From contig JACGCK010000140.1 in assembly GCA_014925825.1 (NCBI GenBank), positions 1 through 64,000 on the forward strand: a stretch of 64,000 bases of DNA, given 5' to 3'. Both the position numbers and the translations under genes were made by a program. Numbering within the stretch: the stretch's first letter is position 1; each line of letters starts with the position of its first letter. Source of the stretch: Pholiota molesta (taxonomy: Eukaryota > Basidiomycota > Agaricomycetes > Agaricales > Strophariaceae). Positions 46,625 to 56,981 of the stretch are shown here, piece after piece. The notes under the pieces were generated by a model, which saw nothing but the letters and a program-made list of their open reading frames with translations, ran no database searches and was not told the DNA's origin.

Positions 46625-49600
46625 CTACAGCTCCTCATGCCTCGCCGCAGCCGGCTCCAGCGGCACACCCCCCAGCGCCTGCTCCACCTGCACCCGGTCC
46701 TTGCCCACGAAGATCCCGCCGCCCTCCAGCACCGCGCCGCCGCCGCCGCCGCCCGCAGGCGGCAGCCCGCTCTCAATCGGGAGGATCCGCACCTCGTCAT
46801 GTTCCGCCTCCTGGGTCTTTTCCTGGTCCTGGTCCTCGCCACCAGCGCGTTTAACAGGCCCGGCACCGGGCTTCTTCTCGATCCCCAACCCGCCAGATCC
46901 ACCCCCTCAAATCGTCCTTCCGCACCTCGCCGTCCCGCACCACAAAGAATCCACTGTCCTCCTCGTCCTCATCCCCTCGCCCTCCTCCGCGCTCGAGGGG
47001 CGGACGCTGAAGAGCTTCGCGGCCTGGCTGCGCACCGGGGCGAGCGCGACGGAGAAGCCGAGGATCACGTCCTCGAGCTCGCGGTGCAGGGCGTCGAGCG
47101 CGGGGAGGACGGGGTCCGCGGGCGCGGGTGGGGACTGGGAGGTGCCGTTCTGCAGCGCGTGCGCGGTGTCTTGGTAGGTCTCGAAGGCTGGTATACAAAT
47201 TCGCCGTCAGTAAAAGTCCACTGCTCACAAAAACAAAGAAAGAAAGGAAGTGACAAAAAATACGCACCCCGCATCAAATCATGATAGCTCTGCCAATCCG
47301 CATACGTCACGTCCTCCAGCCACGCATAGTCGAGCCCCAGATCCGCCTGCGCCTGCTCCGCCAGGTTCTTCACCCGCACCGCAGACGCCTGCGTGTCCTC
47401 GATCTCCTTCGCGCGCGAGGAGCCGAACCAGGCGTGCACCGCGCCCTGCACCGCCTGCACCTTCTCCGCGAACTTCGCCTCCACCTTGCCCAGGACCTTC
47501 GCCCACTTTTCCTTCTCGGCCTGCGCCGCGGTCTTCTTCGCCTCGCGCTCCTCCTGGGTCACGGCGCCAGAGTCCGCGGGGGATAATTTCCATTGGGCCT
47601 GGCGCGCGGCGGTTTTGGCGAGGTACCCCTCAAGCCCCCGGATCAGCCGTTCGCCCTCGCGCTGCACGTCCTGCACCAGCGGCATCTGCGCGAGCTCCGC
47701 GGCCTTCTCCGCGCGCCACGCCGCGAGGTCCTGCACGAGCGCCTCAGTCTCGTTGGCGATTAACGAGTCGAGCTGGTCGAACCACTTTTCGTGCCGCTCG
47801 ACGATGGCGTTGCGCTTCGCCGCGATCGCGGCGGCTTTCTCTGCCTCCGTCGGGGACTCGAGGGCGCTTACGACGGGGCCTCGGGGGCGGCGGTGGAGGA
47901 GGTGGGCGTGTCCTGGGTGTCGACGACGGCGGGCTGCGGCTCGTCGACGCCGAGGTCGTGCAGGAACGCGTCGAGGTCGAGCTCGTCGCCCGCCGGCGCG
48001 CCGAGGAGCGACGCGGCTGCGACGGACGCGGCGGCGTGCAGCGCCTCTGTGGATGCCTCTTGCGTCGGGGTGGTCTCAGGCTCGGATTGCGCTACAGACG
48101 CTGCGGACTCGGGGTCCTGCGTGGGTGTCGGCTCCGGCGCTGGCGCCTCCGCGGCCGCGGGCGCTTCGACGACGACAGCCTCCAGCGAGGCGGCGGGGTC
48201 GTCGAGCACGAGTGCGGCTGAGGCGGCGAGGACGACCGCGGCAGGGGTCGGCGCGGGGGTGGGCTCGGCCTCTGCGGCGGCGAATTCCGGAGCGGGGGTG
48301 GAGGGCTCAGCGAGCGTGATTTCTTCCTCGATGATTTCTTCCTCGACGACGATGACCTCTTCCACGGGAGGCGGGGCGGGGGTGTCCTCTGCCTCCTCCG
48401 TGGCGACGATGCGCGTGGGCTCCGCGACGGGCTCCATGGGCTCTGCGACAGCCTCAGGCACCTCCACATTCGTATCGGGAAGCGCGGCGGCCAGCGGCGC
48501 CTGGGCGAGCGGGGCGCTCTCCGTGCCCTCCGCGACCTTGTCCCAGATGCGGCGGACGTGCGGGTCCACGTACGTGCGGCGGTGCGCGCCGAGCGCGCGC
48601 GCGGCGTGCGTGAGCTGCGTGGTCGTCACCTCCGCGGCCTTGACTGTAATGGCCTTGGAGTGTTTCCACGCGGTGCAGAGGAGCGGGCGCGCGTGCGCCC
48701 AGGCTACGACGACGCGCGGATGGACGTGGACGGTGTACGCATCGGCGGCCTGGCGCGCGGCGCTATCCGCGGCGGTGTACGCGCGCACGACGTGCGGCTG
48801 GAGCTGTGCGACGTACGGCTGGACGTGCGCGTGGTACCGTCTATGCAGCGCGGTCTGCAGCTTCCCGGCCTGGACGTGGAGCGGGCGGTAGACGTAGTAC
48901 GCGAGCGCGTGCTCGGCGCGCGCGGCGAGCGGCGCGAGGCGCGGCTGCACGTAGCGCCGCCAGCGCGGGAGGACGGCGGTGCGGTAGTACGGCGCGAGCG
49001 TGTGCGTGTAGAACGGCACGAGCGCGCGCGTCCAGAGCGCCTTCCCGGCGTCGGCCACGCGGCGGGCGTACGGCGCGACCGTCCGCGTGGCTTTGACGAG
49101 GGGCGCGACGTACGGGTCGGCCTTGGCGTGGGCGGCGGCGAGGTAGGGCTCGGCGAGGTCGTGGGTGAGGGCGAGGGTGTGCTTGACGGGGGGCAGGATG
49201 TAGGGCTCGAGGATGTGCACGCGATAGCTGTGGAGGGAGCGGCAGAGCGGGTTGGGGTCGATGGCGTGGGTGTGGAGCGGGGTGGAGAATATGGGGTTGG
49301 GGCGGCATGTGTAGAAGGTGTACACCGCAAACAGCGAGAGCGAGAAGACGAAGAGACGGTCGAGGAATCTTTTTGGGCGCCGTTTCTGCACAAAGTATGT
49401 CAGCTAGTGGCCAGAGCTGGATGAAAAGTGAGCTAGACAGACCTTTGCGGTAGTTTTATGTGTTTTAGTCGCAGATGGGCGAGACTAGAAGACGGTTAGC
49501 CGGTGACAGAGCATGAAACATGGAGGACGTACGTCTATCTCGGGGCCACCATTGCGCTTGGGCGCGTTCTTCGCGAGGGGCTGTCGTTTTGTGGGGATGT

Positions 49601-49664
49601 TCTGGGTGGATGCTGAGCGAGAGGCGACCTGGGGCGCCACCGGCTGCTTGCGATTGACCACCAT
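46625..49664 (-). CDS. membrane-anchored coiled-coil fungal protein, about 950-1000 aa, three frame breaks
   Basis: Exons 49664-49533, 49484-49443, 49385-47268 and 47187-46625. The basic N-terminus (KHAKKR-type: KTHKTTAKKRRPKRFLDR) leads to one transmembrane segment (LFVFSLSLFAVYTFYTC, about residue 65). Then comes a His/Tyr/Ala/Pro-rich region (YILPPVKHTLALTHDLAEPY) and an acidic Glu/Pro/Ala-rich linker. A Glu/Lys/Ala-rich coiled coil follows (VERHEKWFDQLDSLIANETE, RQAQWKLSPADSGAVTQEER, LDYAWLEDVTYADWQSYHDL). The end is IFVGKDRVQVEQALGGVPLE, ARHEEL. No known catalytic domain. Single-base corrections are needed at 47875-47878 (missing G on plus), 46973-46976 (missing C) and 46902-46906 (extra C) to keep one frame. 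I cannot name a function; a role at ER or nuclear membrane is a guess. Confidence 0.7.
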
Positions 49665-49801
49665 CGCTGGGGAGAGTTGGGTGGGGGCCCTGCAGCCTGC
49701 GACTCCGACGTGGTGATGAACTCTGTTTGCGCCTGTTTGCCACACGCGTCTCTTGGCGACGTGATCTCCCCGGATTTGACGTCACCCTCTGGACGCGCCT
49801 C
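49665..49801. promoter_or_regulatory. short divergent (bidirectional) promoter region
   Basis: Only 137 nt separate the ATG of the membrane-anchored coiled-coil gene (-) from the ATG at 49802 (+). It is GC-rich and contains TGACGTCA at 49779-49786 region (ATTTGACGTCACCC), a perfect CRE/ATF-type palindrome. Confidence 0.45.
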
Positions 49802-50205
49802 ATGAAACGGCGCAAGCCCAGTCGGTCCCCAAAGTACCGCGACTACACAGAGCCAGTCAAGGATCCCGACGCCGCTGCCCGGCCACCGTCGAAGAAACGA
49901 AAACCAGCGAATGTATGCGCGTTTTTTACCCGGAAAACGTGGACTAACACGTCTCTCAGCGCGGTCGTGCGACCCCCAACATGGCGGCGTTCGACTTCCA
50001 GACACCGCACCCGACTCTGGGATCCCAGAGCCAGACCTTCAGGCTCCCGTCGTCGAGCCCACAGCCCTCGTCCAGGCCGCTCTCGCCCGTGCCCACCTCA
50101 ACAAGCTCGAAGCACTTCAAGGAAAATGCCCCGAAACACGAAAAGTTCCCTATCGGCCCCGAGGTTTCGAGCACGCCTTGGACTAGACACTCGTACGCCC
50201 GCTGA
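49802..50205 (+). CDS. small basic nuclear-type protein, frame of second exon uncertain
   Basis: Exon 1 (49802-49915) encodes MKRRKPSRSPKYRDYTEPVK and a PSKKRKPAN nuclear-localisation-like patch. A donor GTATGC follows and an acceptor CTCTCAG ends at 49959. In splice phase, exon 2 is Ser/Pro-rich (FRLPSSSPQPSSRPLSPVP) and stops at 50205. Another frame of the same DNA reads more like a folded protein (VEPTALVQAALARAHLNKLE, VPYRPRGFEHALD) and stops at 50186; it would need one missing base. No family recognised. Starts divergently from the coiled-coil gene. Confidence 0.45.
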
Positions 50206-50280
50206 TACACACTTCCAACAACGAAAACTCATTGGCATATCTATGTATTAATCTACTTTAGATCAAACCCATTCGCGTCC

Positions 50281-53202
50281 ATGATGCGCATATCAGGTCA
50301 CATACCCCCAAAACCCCTCTCGCGCAAATCGCGTCCTCGCGCAGGACGCCACCGCCCCTCTCGCTCGCACTCGCGGTCTTCCTCCAACTCCAACGTCTCC
50401 TCCCGAGCAAATAGCAAAGAGCCTCACACACGCAAGCCCATCCCACCACCCAAAACCCACCCCGAATCCACCACGCTCAAACACACCCCATCCCTGAGCG
50501 CCTCCGAGTCAGCCCGCACCCACCCCCCACACCACCCGAAACAGGGCTCGAGGAAATCAGCCGCAGCGCAGGGCCCGTCCCTCGCCAGCCCCTTCGTCTC
50601 CCGCGCCTCCTCGCCCGCACCGCATATACCCATGACCACCACCCCGCCCGACGCGCCGCGCAAGTCCTCCGCGCGCACCGCGCTCCGCGACCTGCGCACC
50701 CCCGACCCCAACCTTCCCCGCCCTACAGACCCCGCGCGCCCACCAAACCCCGCCCCCGCCGCGTGGCTGCAGAACGTCCGCTCCTCCCTCGAGCTCGAGC
50801 GCGCGGCCGCGGCGCATACACTCCATCAGCCGAGGAAGATCAACCTCACGCAGGCCGCCGCCGCGCGCCGGCCAGGCACCCGCGGTGGTGCAGGGGGGTT
50901 CTCGCTCTACGCGCAGGCGCAGCAGCGGGAGGGAGGGGGCACGGGCGACAGAGCGCGCCGGCCCTCCGCGCCGAGCAGCCTGCACATCATGCCGAAGGCG
51001 CTGCGGGCGACGACGGCGCCCGCGGCGGGGCGGCTGTCGTTGCTCGGGCCTGGGCGCGCTGGGGCGGGTGGCGCGCAGAACACGGCGGATACGCAGCGCA
51101 CATTGCTGTCCGCACCGGTTGATCTCCAGGAGGATAAGGCAGCAGCGCCGGGGTCTGGGGTGCAGGTTCCCATGGACGAGCGCCGTCCTGCTCCGCCGTT
51201 GACTGCTACGCAAGACGGCGCGCGCGGCGCTGTCGACGACGCGCGTACGATGCAGCCGCCTAAACCTGCGGTGTCGTCCGCGCGGCAGCACCTCCTCCAC
51301 GCCTCCGCGTCGCTGGACGACCTGCACGCTACTGCCGGGGGGCAGGGCCGTCGCAATCATCATCCCGATGACGATAGCGACGACAAGCGCACGGCGTGGA
51401 TGCACGCGCGCGCGCGCGTCGACTTCAACCGGCCGCCGTCGCAGATGGACGTCGCGGCGGGCGGCGGTGCGTTTCCGCACCACGCGGCGTTCGAGGAGAC
51501 GTTCTTCACTTCGTCTGAGGATGAGGAGGAGTTCAGCGCGGCAGAGGAGTTCAGCGCGGAGGATGAGGGCGGCAGCGAACTCGATGGTGCGGAAGATGCG
51601 CATTTCGCAGGGGCGCCGTTCCGGTACGCGCTGCGCGACGGGGTGCAGAGCGGCTTTGGATTTGGGTTCGGGTTCGAGGACCGTGCGTTGCGCAGCGCGT
51701 TTGGGCTTGGGGCAGGCGACCACGGCGAGGGCGGTGCGGGTGGTGGAGAGGAAGAGTGGGCGCGCTTCGGGGAGGACGCGCTGGGGGTGTCGACGCCTGC
51801 GCAGGATCCCCCGGGTGCTCTGCACGGCAAGGCAGACGGTGGAACGCGCAGGGGCGCGGCGCGGCGCGTGGTGTCGCTGCCGAGCGTGCGCCAGGGCCCT
51901 GTGCAGAAAGGAAAAGGAAAAGGGAAAGGCGCGAATGCGGTGGCGGCGGGCGGCGGTGGTGGTGGGGTGTTGGCGCGGTCGGTGTCATATGACGATCTGC
52001 AGGCGTATCAAAGGGAGGTGGTAGATGGGGATGGGGATGGGGACGAGGTGGTGGATATGGAGCTGACAGGGAGCGCTGCTGGTGCCGGCCGTGTTCGTGA
52101 TGGAGGAGAGGAAGAGGACGGCCGGGAAGATGGGTGGGACAGTGCGGTTTCGTGGATCACGGACAGTCTTATCTCTGCGCCGACTATTTATCTGGAGCAG
52201 AAGAGGCGGCAGGCAGCGGTGCAAGTCCCGGATCAGGATAAGGACGAAGATGACCATGGAAAGGAGCAGAAATCGTCTTCGTCGACGCTGGACGGGCCCT
52301 CGTTCCGGTCGCCGTTCAGGCTGCCTGCTGGTCCTGGTCCTGGTCCGCAGGACCCGCATGGCGCTGCTGGCGATCTGCTTCCTGCGCTGGACGTCACGGT
52401 AGATGGCGCGCAGGAAGCCGAAGAGCGCGACGCGCACTCGTCGGGGTCCTACACGCGTTCGTCGTCGTCGTCGTCCGGCGCGAGCGCGAAGACGGCGACG
52501 CGCACGCGGAGCGGCACCATCGTGCCCGCCCACCCCCTTCCCACCAACGCCGCTGCTGCGAACCCTATCCCGCCCGGCTCGCGGCGCACGCGCAGCGGCA
52601 CCATCGTCGGGCCGCTCCCCGCCGCCACCCCGCCGCCGGCCTTCGCGCTGCCGCCGCGCCCGGACGGGACCGTGGGTGCGCCTGGGATTGCGCATCCGCA
52701 TGCAAGGGTGGGCAAGGCGCCCGTTAGGACGCGCAGCGGGACGATCGTGGCGTCGGCGTCCGTGCCGCGGGCGGTGGTGGATACCGCCGCAGACCGGGGG
52801 CAGGAGGCGGCGGGGGACGGCGGCGTGGATGTGTGCTACACGGACTCGCTGTATGTGCCGGACGCGTCGTCGCCGGACCCGATCGACTTCCTGAGGTTCG
52901 CGGGCATCGCGGAGGCGGAGGACGAGGAGGAGGATGGGGATGAGGAGTGGCGCGTCGTGCGCGCGCCGCCGTCGCCTGAGACGCGGAGGAGGAGACAACA
53001 GCAGCCGCGCGGACGATGTGCGCTCAGGGGATTGCCGGCGCGCGCGGCGGGTGCGGGGAGGTGGATGGGCAAGGGAAAGGGGGCGGCGGCGAGGAAGGGG
53101 GCGCCGGCGAGGAAAGGCGGCGGTGTGGAGGACGACGACGACGAGGATGCGCTTGGCGATGCGGAGGATTCGAGCGAGGATGAGCTGCTTTTGGTGCCCT
53201 GA
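50281..53202 (+). CDS. 973-aa intronless disordered protein with three RTRSGTIV repeats
   Basis: A single open frame without introns. Almost all of it is low complexity: a basic Ser/Arg N-terminus (RPRAGRHRPSRSHSRSSSNS), Pro/Ala-rich middle, acidic patches (TSSEDEEEFSAAEEFSAEDE), a Gly/Lys run (KGKGKGKGANA), and a very acidic C-terminus (EDDDDEDALGDAEDSSEDEL). The octapeptide RTRSGTIV occurs at residues 741-748, 769-776 and 816-823. Its RxRSxT spacing fits basophilic kinases (PKA, Sch9/AKT type). A conserved-looking block (DVCYTDSLYVPDASSPDPID) follows. No enzymatic domain. Probably a regulatory or scaffold protein, nuclear or cytosolic. Third positions are strongly GC-rich, as in other genes of this block. 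Confidence 0.75.
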   Translation: MMRISGHIPPKPLSRKSRPRAGRHRPSRSHSRSSSNSNVSSRANSKEPHTRKPIPPPKTHPESTTLKHTPSLSASESARTHPPHHPKQGSRKSAAAQGPSLASPFVSRASSPAPHIPMTTTPPDAPRKSSARTALRDLRTPDPNLPRPTDPARPPNPAPAAWLQNVRSSLELERAAAAHTLHQPRKINLTQAAAARRPGTRGGAGGFSLYAQAQQREGGGTGDRARRPSAPSSLHIMPKALRATTAPAAGRLSLLGPGRAGAGGAQNTADTQRTLLSAPVDLQEDKAAAPGSGVQVPMDERRPAPPLTATQDGARGAVDDARTMQPPKPAVSSARQHLLHASASLDDLHATAGGQGRRNHHPDDDSDDKRTAWMHARARVDFNRPPSQMDVAAGGGAFPHHAAFEETFFTSSEDEEEFSAAEEFSAEDEGGSELDGAEDAHFAGAPFRYALRDGVQSGFGFGFGFEDRALRSAFGLGAGDHGEGGAGGGEEEWARFGEDALGVSTPAQDPPGALHGKADGGTRRGAARRVVSLPSVRQGPVQKGKGKGKGANAVAAGGGGGGVLARSVSYDDLQAYQREVVDGDGDGDEVVDMELTGSAAGAGRVRDGGEEEDGREDGWDSAVSWITDSLISAPTIYLEQKRRQAAVQVPDQDKDEDDHGKEQKSSSSTLDGPSFRSPFRLPAGPGPGPQDPHGAAGDLLPALDVTVDGAQEAEERDAHSSGSYTRSSSSSSGASAKTATRTRSGTIVPAHPLPTNAAAANPIPPGSRRTRSGTIVGPLPAATPPPAFALPPRPDGTVGAPGIAHPHARVGKAPVRTRSGTIVASASVPRAVVDTAADRGQEAAGDGGVDVCYTDSLYVPDASSPDPIDFLRFAGIAEAEDEEEDGDEEWRVVRAPPSPETRRRRQQQPRGRCALRGLPARAAGAGRWMGKGKGAAARKGAPARKGGGVEDDDDEDALGDAEDSSEDELLLVP

Positions 53203-54678
53203 GCGACGGCCAAGTTTGGAGTTAGGTGTTGGACGCTGAAGCTTGCTTGTCGGGCGCTGGACCGTGCGTGATTGGACCCCTCTGTGGTTTGACATTCGTT
53301 CCGTTTGTCGTCCCTTTTTATTTTGTTATTTCGCTGATTCAATTTCTCGATTGTCCAGGAAGAATACTTGCTCTGAAGAAACTGCACTCTGGCGACGATT
53401 GATACCTTTTTTGGACTGCTCCTCTGTTGCGCTGCTCTCTATGCGGTTGATGCTGTTGCTGTTCTAGTTGCTCTTTGATACAGATTTGCTTTGCTCTTTG
53501 CCTCCCTGTTGCTGTCCTGTTTGCGCTCTCTTGCTCTGGCATTGCTCTTGCTCTTGGACTTGGACTTGGACTTGTTAAAAGATGACGACTTTGTGCTGTA
53601 AACGGCTGTCTTTAGCTTTAGGTTGGACTGTTTGCATAATCTGTACTGTTGGACTTCTGAAGTTTGTCTTTCCGGCTGTAAATATGCTATGTAGCCTAGT
53701 GGATTGTTTTCTAGCTGCTGGTGTCATGTATTCCTTTCGACCTGTAGGGCTCCTTTACTATACGCCTCTATACGCCAAGGACGAGTCGTCCGTCTATATC
53801 GGCGATATGTTTACGCTTGGTCAGCTCTGGATATCGGATCTTGGTCTTGTAGCAAATGACATATTGGCTTTTAGATGGAGTCTTGTGCTCTCGTTGAATG
53901 AAATGCCATTCTATCATGCCCTTTTGAACACTTGGGCTAATCTGCTGTGGGGTATGTATCCGAGGTATGACTTATTCACGTAGTGGGCGCTTAGCGCTTA
54001 ATTATGGCTTTTTGAAATGGCAGAGTTCCATTACTATGTATTCTCTTGCAGGACAGTCTTTGCATACTATGTCACATTCAATGGCGCCTCCGCAGAGGGG
54101 TTTACAGGCCGGCCGACTTTCCTGAAATTCAGGTGATATTTCTGGCTGAATATTCTGATTCAATATAGCGGCGTCCAACTCCGTTGCCGTCCATAATAGT
54201 GTTCAACCGTCTTCATTCAGCACCGCCGCCCCAGTCCCATCAACGAACGGGATCGCTAGGTGGAATTGGTAAAGCGATCCGGTCTGTTTATCTCGGAAGC
54301 TTTCTGAACGAGTCGTCCCAGAGGCGAGATACAATCTTGGTTCAGCTGCGATTTTTCCAGTATGTCCGAGATATGGTTGGATGGTTTGGATTGGTTGGCT
54401 CCCTTTCGTCTATCCATTGAGTTCTCGAATGATGGGGTTGTCAAATCGTATAGCAGTTCTCAAATACTGCGAGTAATAACGAAGTAGTAAGTTAAGGTTC
54501 TGTAGTTCCAGTAACGTCCTTGCGTGGGATGTGTGCAGAGATAAAATGATGCAGAGAGTCGAGACAAGTTGACAACCAACGTTGTGAGGCTTTACTTGAT
54601 CTCTTGCCCGCAAATATATTGAGAGATATTGATTTTCGCCTGTCTCAACTCATGCGCTCAATCCTACTTTGGGGTCCA
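53203..54678. other. 3' flank with a weak ORF
   Basis: Begins with the T-rich 3' UTR of the large ORF (hexamer TTGGAC repeated near 53555-53575). A 133-codon frame at 53582-53983 (MTTLCCKRLSLALGWTVCII, ending YPRYDLFT) contains a hydrophobic stretch and could be a small membrane protein, but it has no splice partner or motif. A 78-codon frame at 54184-54420 is equally unsupported. Confidence 0.35.
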
Positions 54679-56981
54679 AAGGGCAGTGGGATTGAGCCTA
54701 CGCCTTACTGTTCACAGTGTGTCATAGAATCAAGTTTATTGTAGTCCCGCAAAGTAGACTTTTAATCCTACATAATCCGACGGATTTCCTTTGGATTTTG
54801 TTTGGATTATTATCCAAGTTGATAGACTATGTTATATGGTAGGATTGAGCGTATAATATTATAAACAAGTCTATTGTAATCCAATGTAATCCTATCGTCG
54901 ATTATTTAATCAGGTACACTCAAGGTACACTAGTAATCCTACATAATCCTACGAATATGAGATATAGCTATAGGTTCAATATCGGTGACAAAGTAAGCCT
55001 AGCATAAGCCTATCCTACTGATAATCCTATTCCATAATAGGGATAAGCCTAGGGTAGGCTTAGGATAGGCTTATAATCAAAGGATATGCATATGTGTAGG
55101 TTTCAGGCAACAAACACCTTTTATGCCTGCGGCATTCTGGTCCCTTGTGATTGTGAATGGTTAGTGACGAAACCACAATAAAACATACCAACTCCAACAA
55201 TGCATCTTGAATGTTATATCTGTAACAGTCAAATTAGCTAGATGCATGCGGAGTTATGCCACAGATAAACGTACTAAAAGAACGAAATTAATAAGGGGGC
55301 AATGAGTTGGATGGTGAAGGTCTGATGTGGGAGGCAAGGTGGGAGGAAGGCGTTGGGAAGGCGTCAATTAATTTACCAGCTGAGTCTTATATAATTTTAT
55401 TTCTGAGCCACAGCCGTGGCCCATAACAATTGTAGTACTACGTCACAATAAGGCAGTATCTATATGGCCTTGATCCATTTCCTGACAATAGAATCATCGG
55501 GTGGAGGGCCAGGGCCCAGCACGGTAGATCATGTGACAACGGAATGCCTCTCAACTTGAACTTGAACTTGAACTTGAACTTCGCGTCGAACTCAACTTCG
55601 CGTCCATCTCCTACTACCAAGCGCATGAGAGTAGCCAGGCGAAATTTTTACACTGTAAGTCTTATCTTTGGCGGATCGATCGAGCTCGCGCCCGGGCTCT
55701 CGATCTGCCTGATGCCACGGTCACCTTCCCACTCGAACGGCATGTGTGTTTTTTTAACCCCCTTGGCCACTTACAGTTCTTCGCAGGGACATCGCAGCCG
55801 AAGATGACGACGACGGAGGCTCGCCACTCCCCCACCCCGCCGTTCTCCCTCCTCTCGACGACGACGATTCCGGGCGCTCGCGACAAAGCAAGTCCACCGA
55901 AGATCGGATGAATGGGCAACGCGAGGCGCCAGCCCGCTCGAGCGTATATACGGTACGTCGGCGCTCATTGCAACGGCATGCCGCACGCGCTGATGACGTG
56001 TTTGAAGCGCCATGGTCGATGTCGACGTGTTTTGTATGAGCACCAGGCCTATCGTTCCATGCCGCGGGATGTGTCGATGGCTACCAGGGGACATTAACGT
56101 GACTTTCCTTCCGTTGTCCTACATCCGTGCTTACCTCGCCCCTGCCAGCGCCTCGCCATGCACCACCGTCAACCTCAACGTGTTTGCGCCCTCCAAATCC
56201 CTCCGCAAAGCCAAAGCAACCGACGACGACATCGAGGACGCCGCCGCCAATGACTACGACAGAGCCCTGCCGTTGCGACACCCGTAGTTCGCCCTCGCCC
56301 TCAACCACAAGCCAATCAGCCGCAGGTAGGAGGGCATGGACAACATGGGACATATGCGGGCTCCAAACGGCGTGAAGGCGCGTATACAGTATGTCCAAGC
56401 TCGTTGTAACGGCGTGCAGGCAAGCTAACGAACGGCACGAACCCGCACGCCTACATCCTTCACCCATTCCCCTTCTCCTTGACACCTGCCGACTCATTGG
56501 CCGCCGACGCGCACCCGCCGGATGGCGCAGTGGGCGCCGCTGCCCTTGTGCAGGACAATGGCGGTCTGGTGCGGAGGGGCTGCGCAGGCAATAAGAGAAT
56601 CAGAGGGGAGGATGAGCGAGCATGCAAACGGCAAGGATGCCGCGAGCCTCGCACTCACCGTCTACACGTACAATCAGCGCTGCATATGCAGCGCTCTGCG
56701 GCGTGGAGACGCGAAAGTGGAATATGATTATTTGTAGACTAAGATTGTACGGTTACTCCTAATGCTAGGATTAATCCAAAGCGAATTGTAAGTGGAATAT
56801 AATTAGATTTGTTTGTAGGCCCTTAGGATTATTTGTAGACTTAAAGGGTAGAGTCAAGCATACTGCAAATCGATTCAAAGTAGGCTAGAGTAGGATAGGT
56901 TTAGGATAGGATTAAATTTATTGGTAGCCTTAGACTTGTGTTGACTATAGTACAAAGGGTACACTTAATCCTACTGCCCTT
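54679..56981. mobile_element. probable non-autonomous TIR DNA transposon, 2.3 kb
   Basis: Terminal inverted repeats AAGGGCAGTGGGATTGAG (54679-54696) and, reading inward from the right, AAGGGCAGTAGGATTAAG (56981-56964): 16 of 18 match. Inside both ends, subterminal regions of 250-400 nt are packed with copies of AATCCTAC in one orientation on the left (54764, 54888, 54933, 54944, 55023) and as GTAGGAT/AGGATT on the right (56770-56915). The centre (about 55100-56740) is GC-richer and holds gene-like fragments but no transposase. No target-site duplication is obvious. Dense subterminal motifs are typical of hAT, CACTA and KDZ-like elements. Class is not determined. Confidence 0.55.
55552..55582 (+). 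repeat. hexanucleotide microsatellite (TTGAAC)n
   Basis: About four and a half copies of ACTTGA/TTGAAC in a row inside the TIR element; in one frame it encodes alternating Leu-Asn. Confidence 0.85.

Noticed and set aside
46637..53239. Many long overlapping ORFs (up to 400 codons) on both strands of the GC-rich blocks
   Set aside because: Stop codons are rare in GC-rich DNA; these frames are Arg/Ala/Pro/Gly-rich mirror images of the real genes and have no domains.
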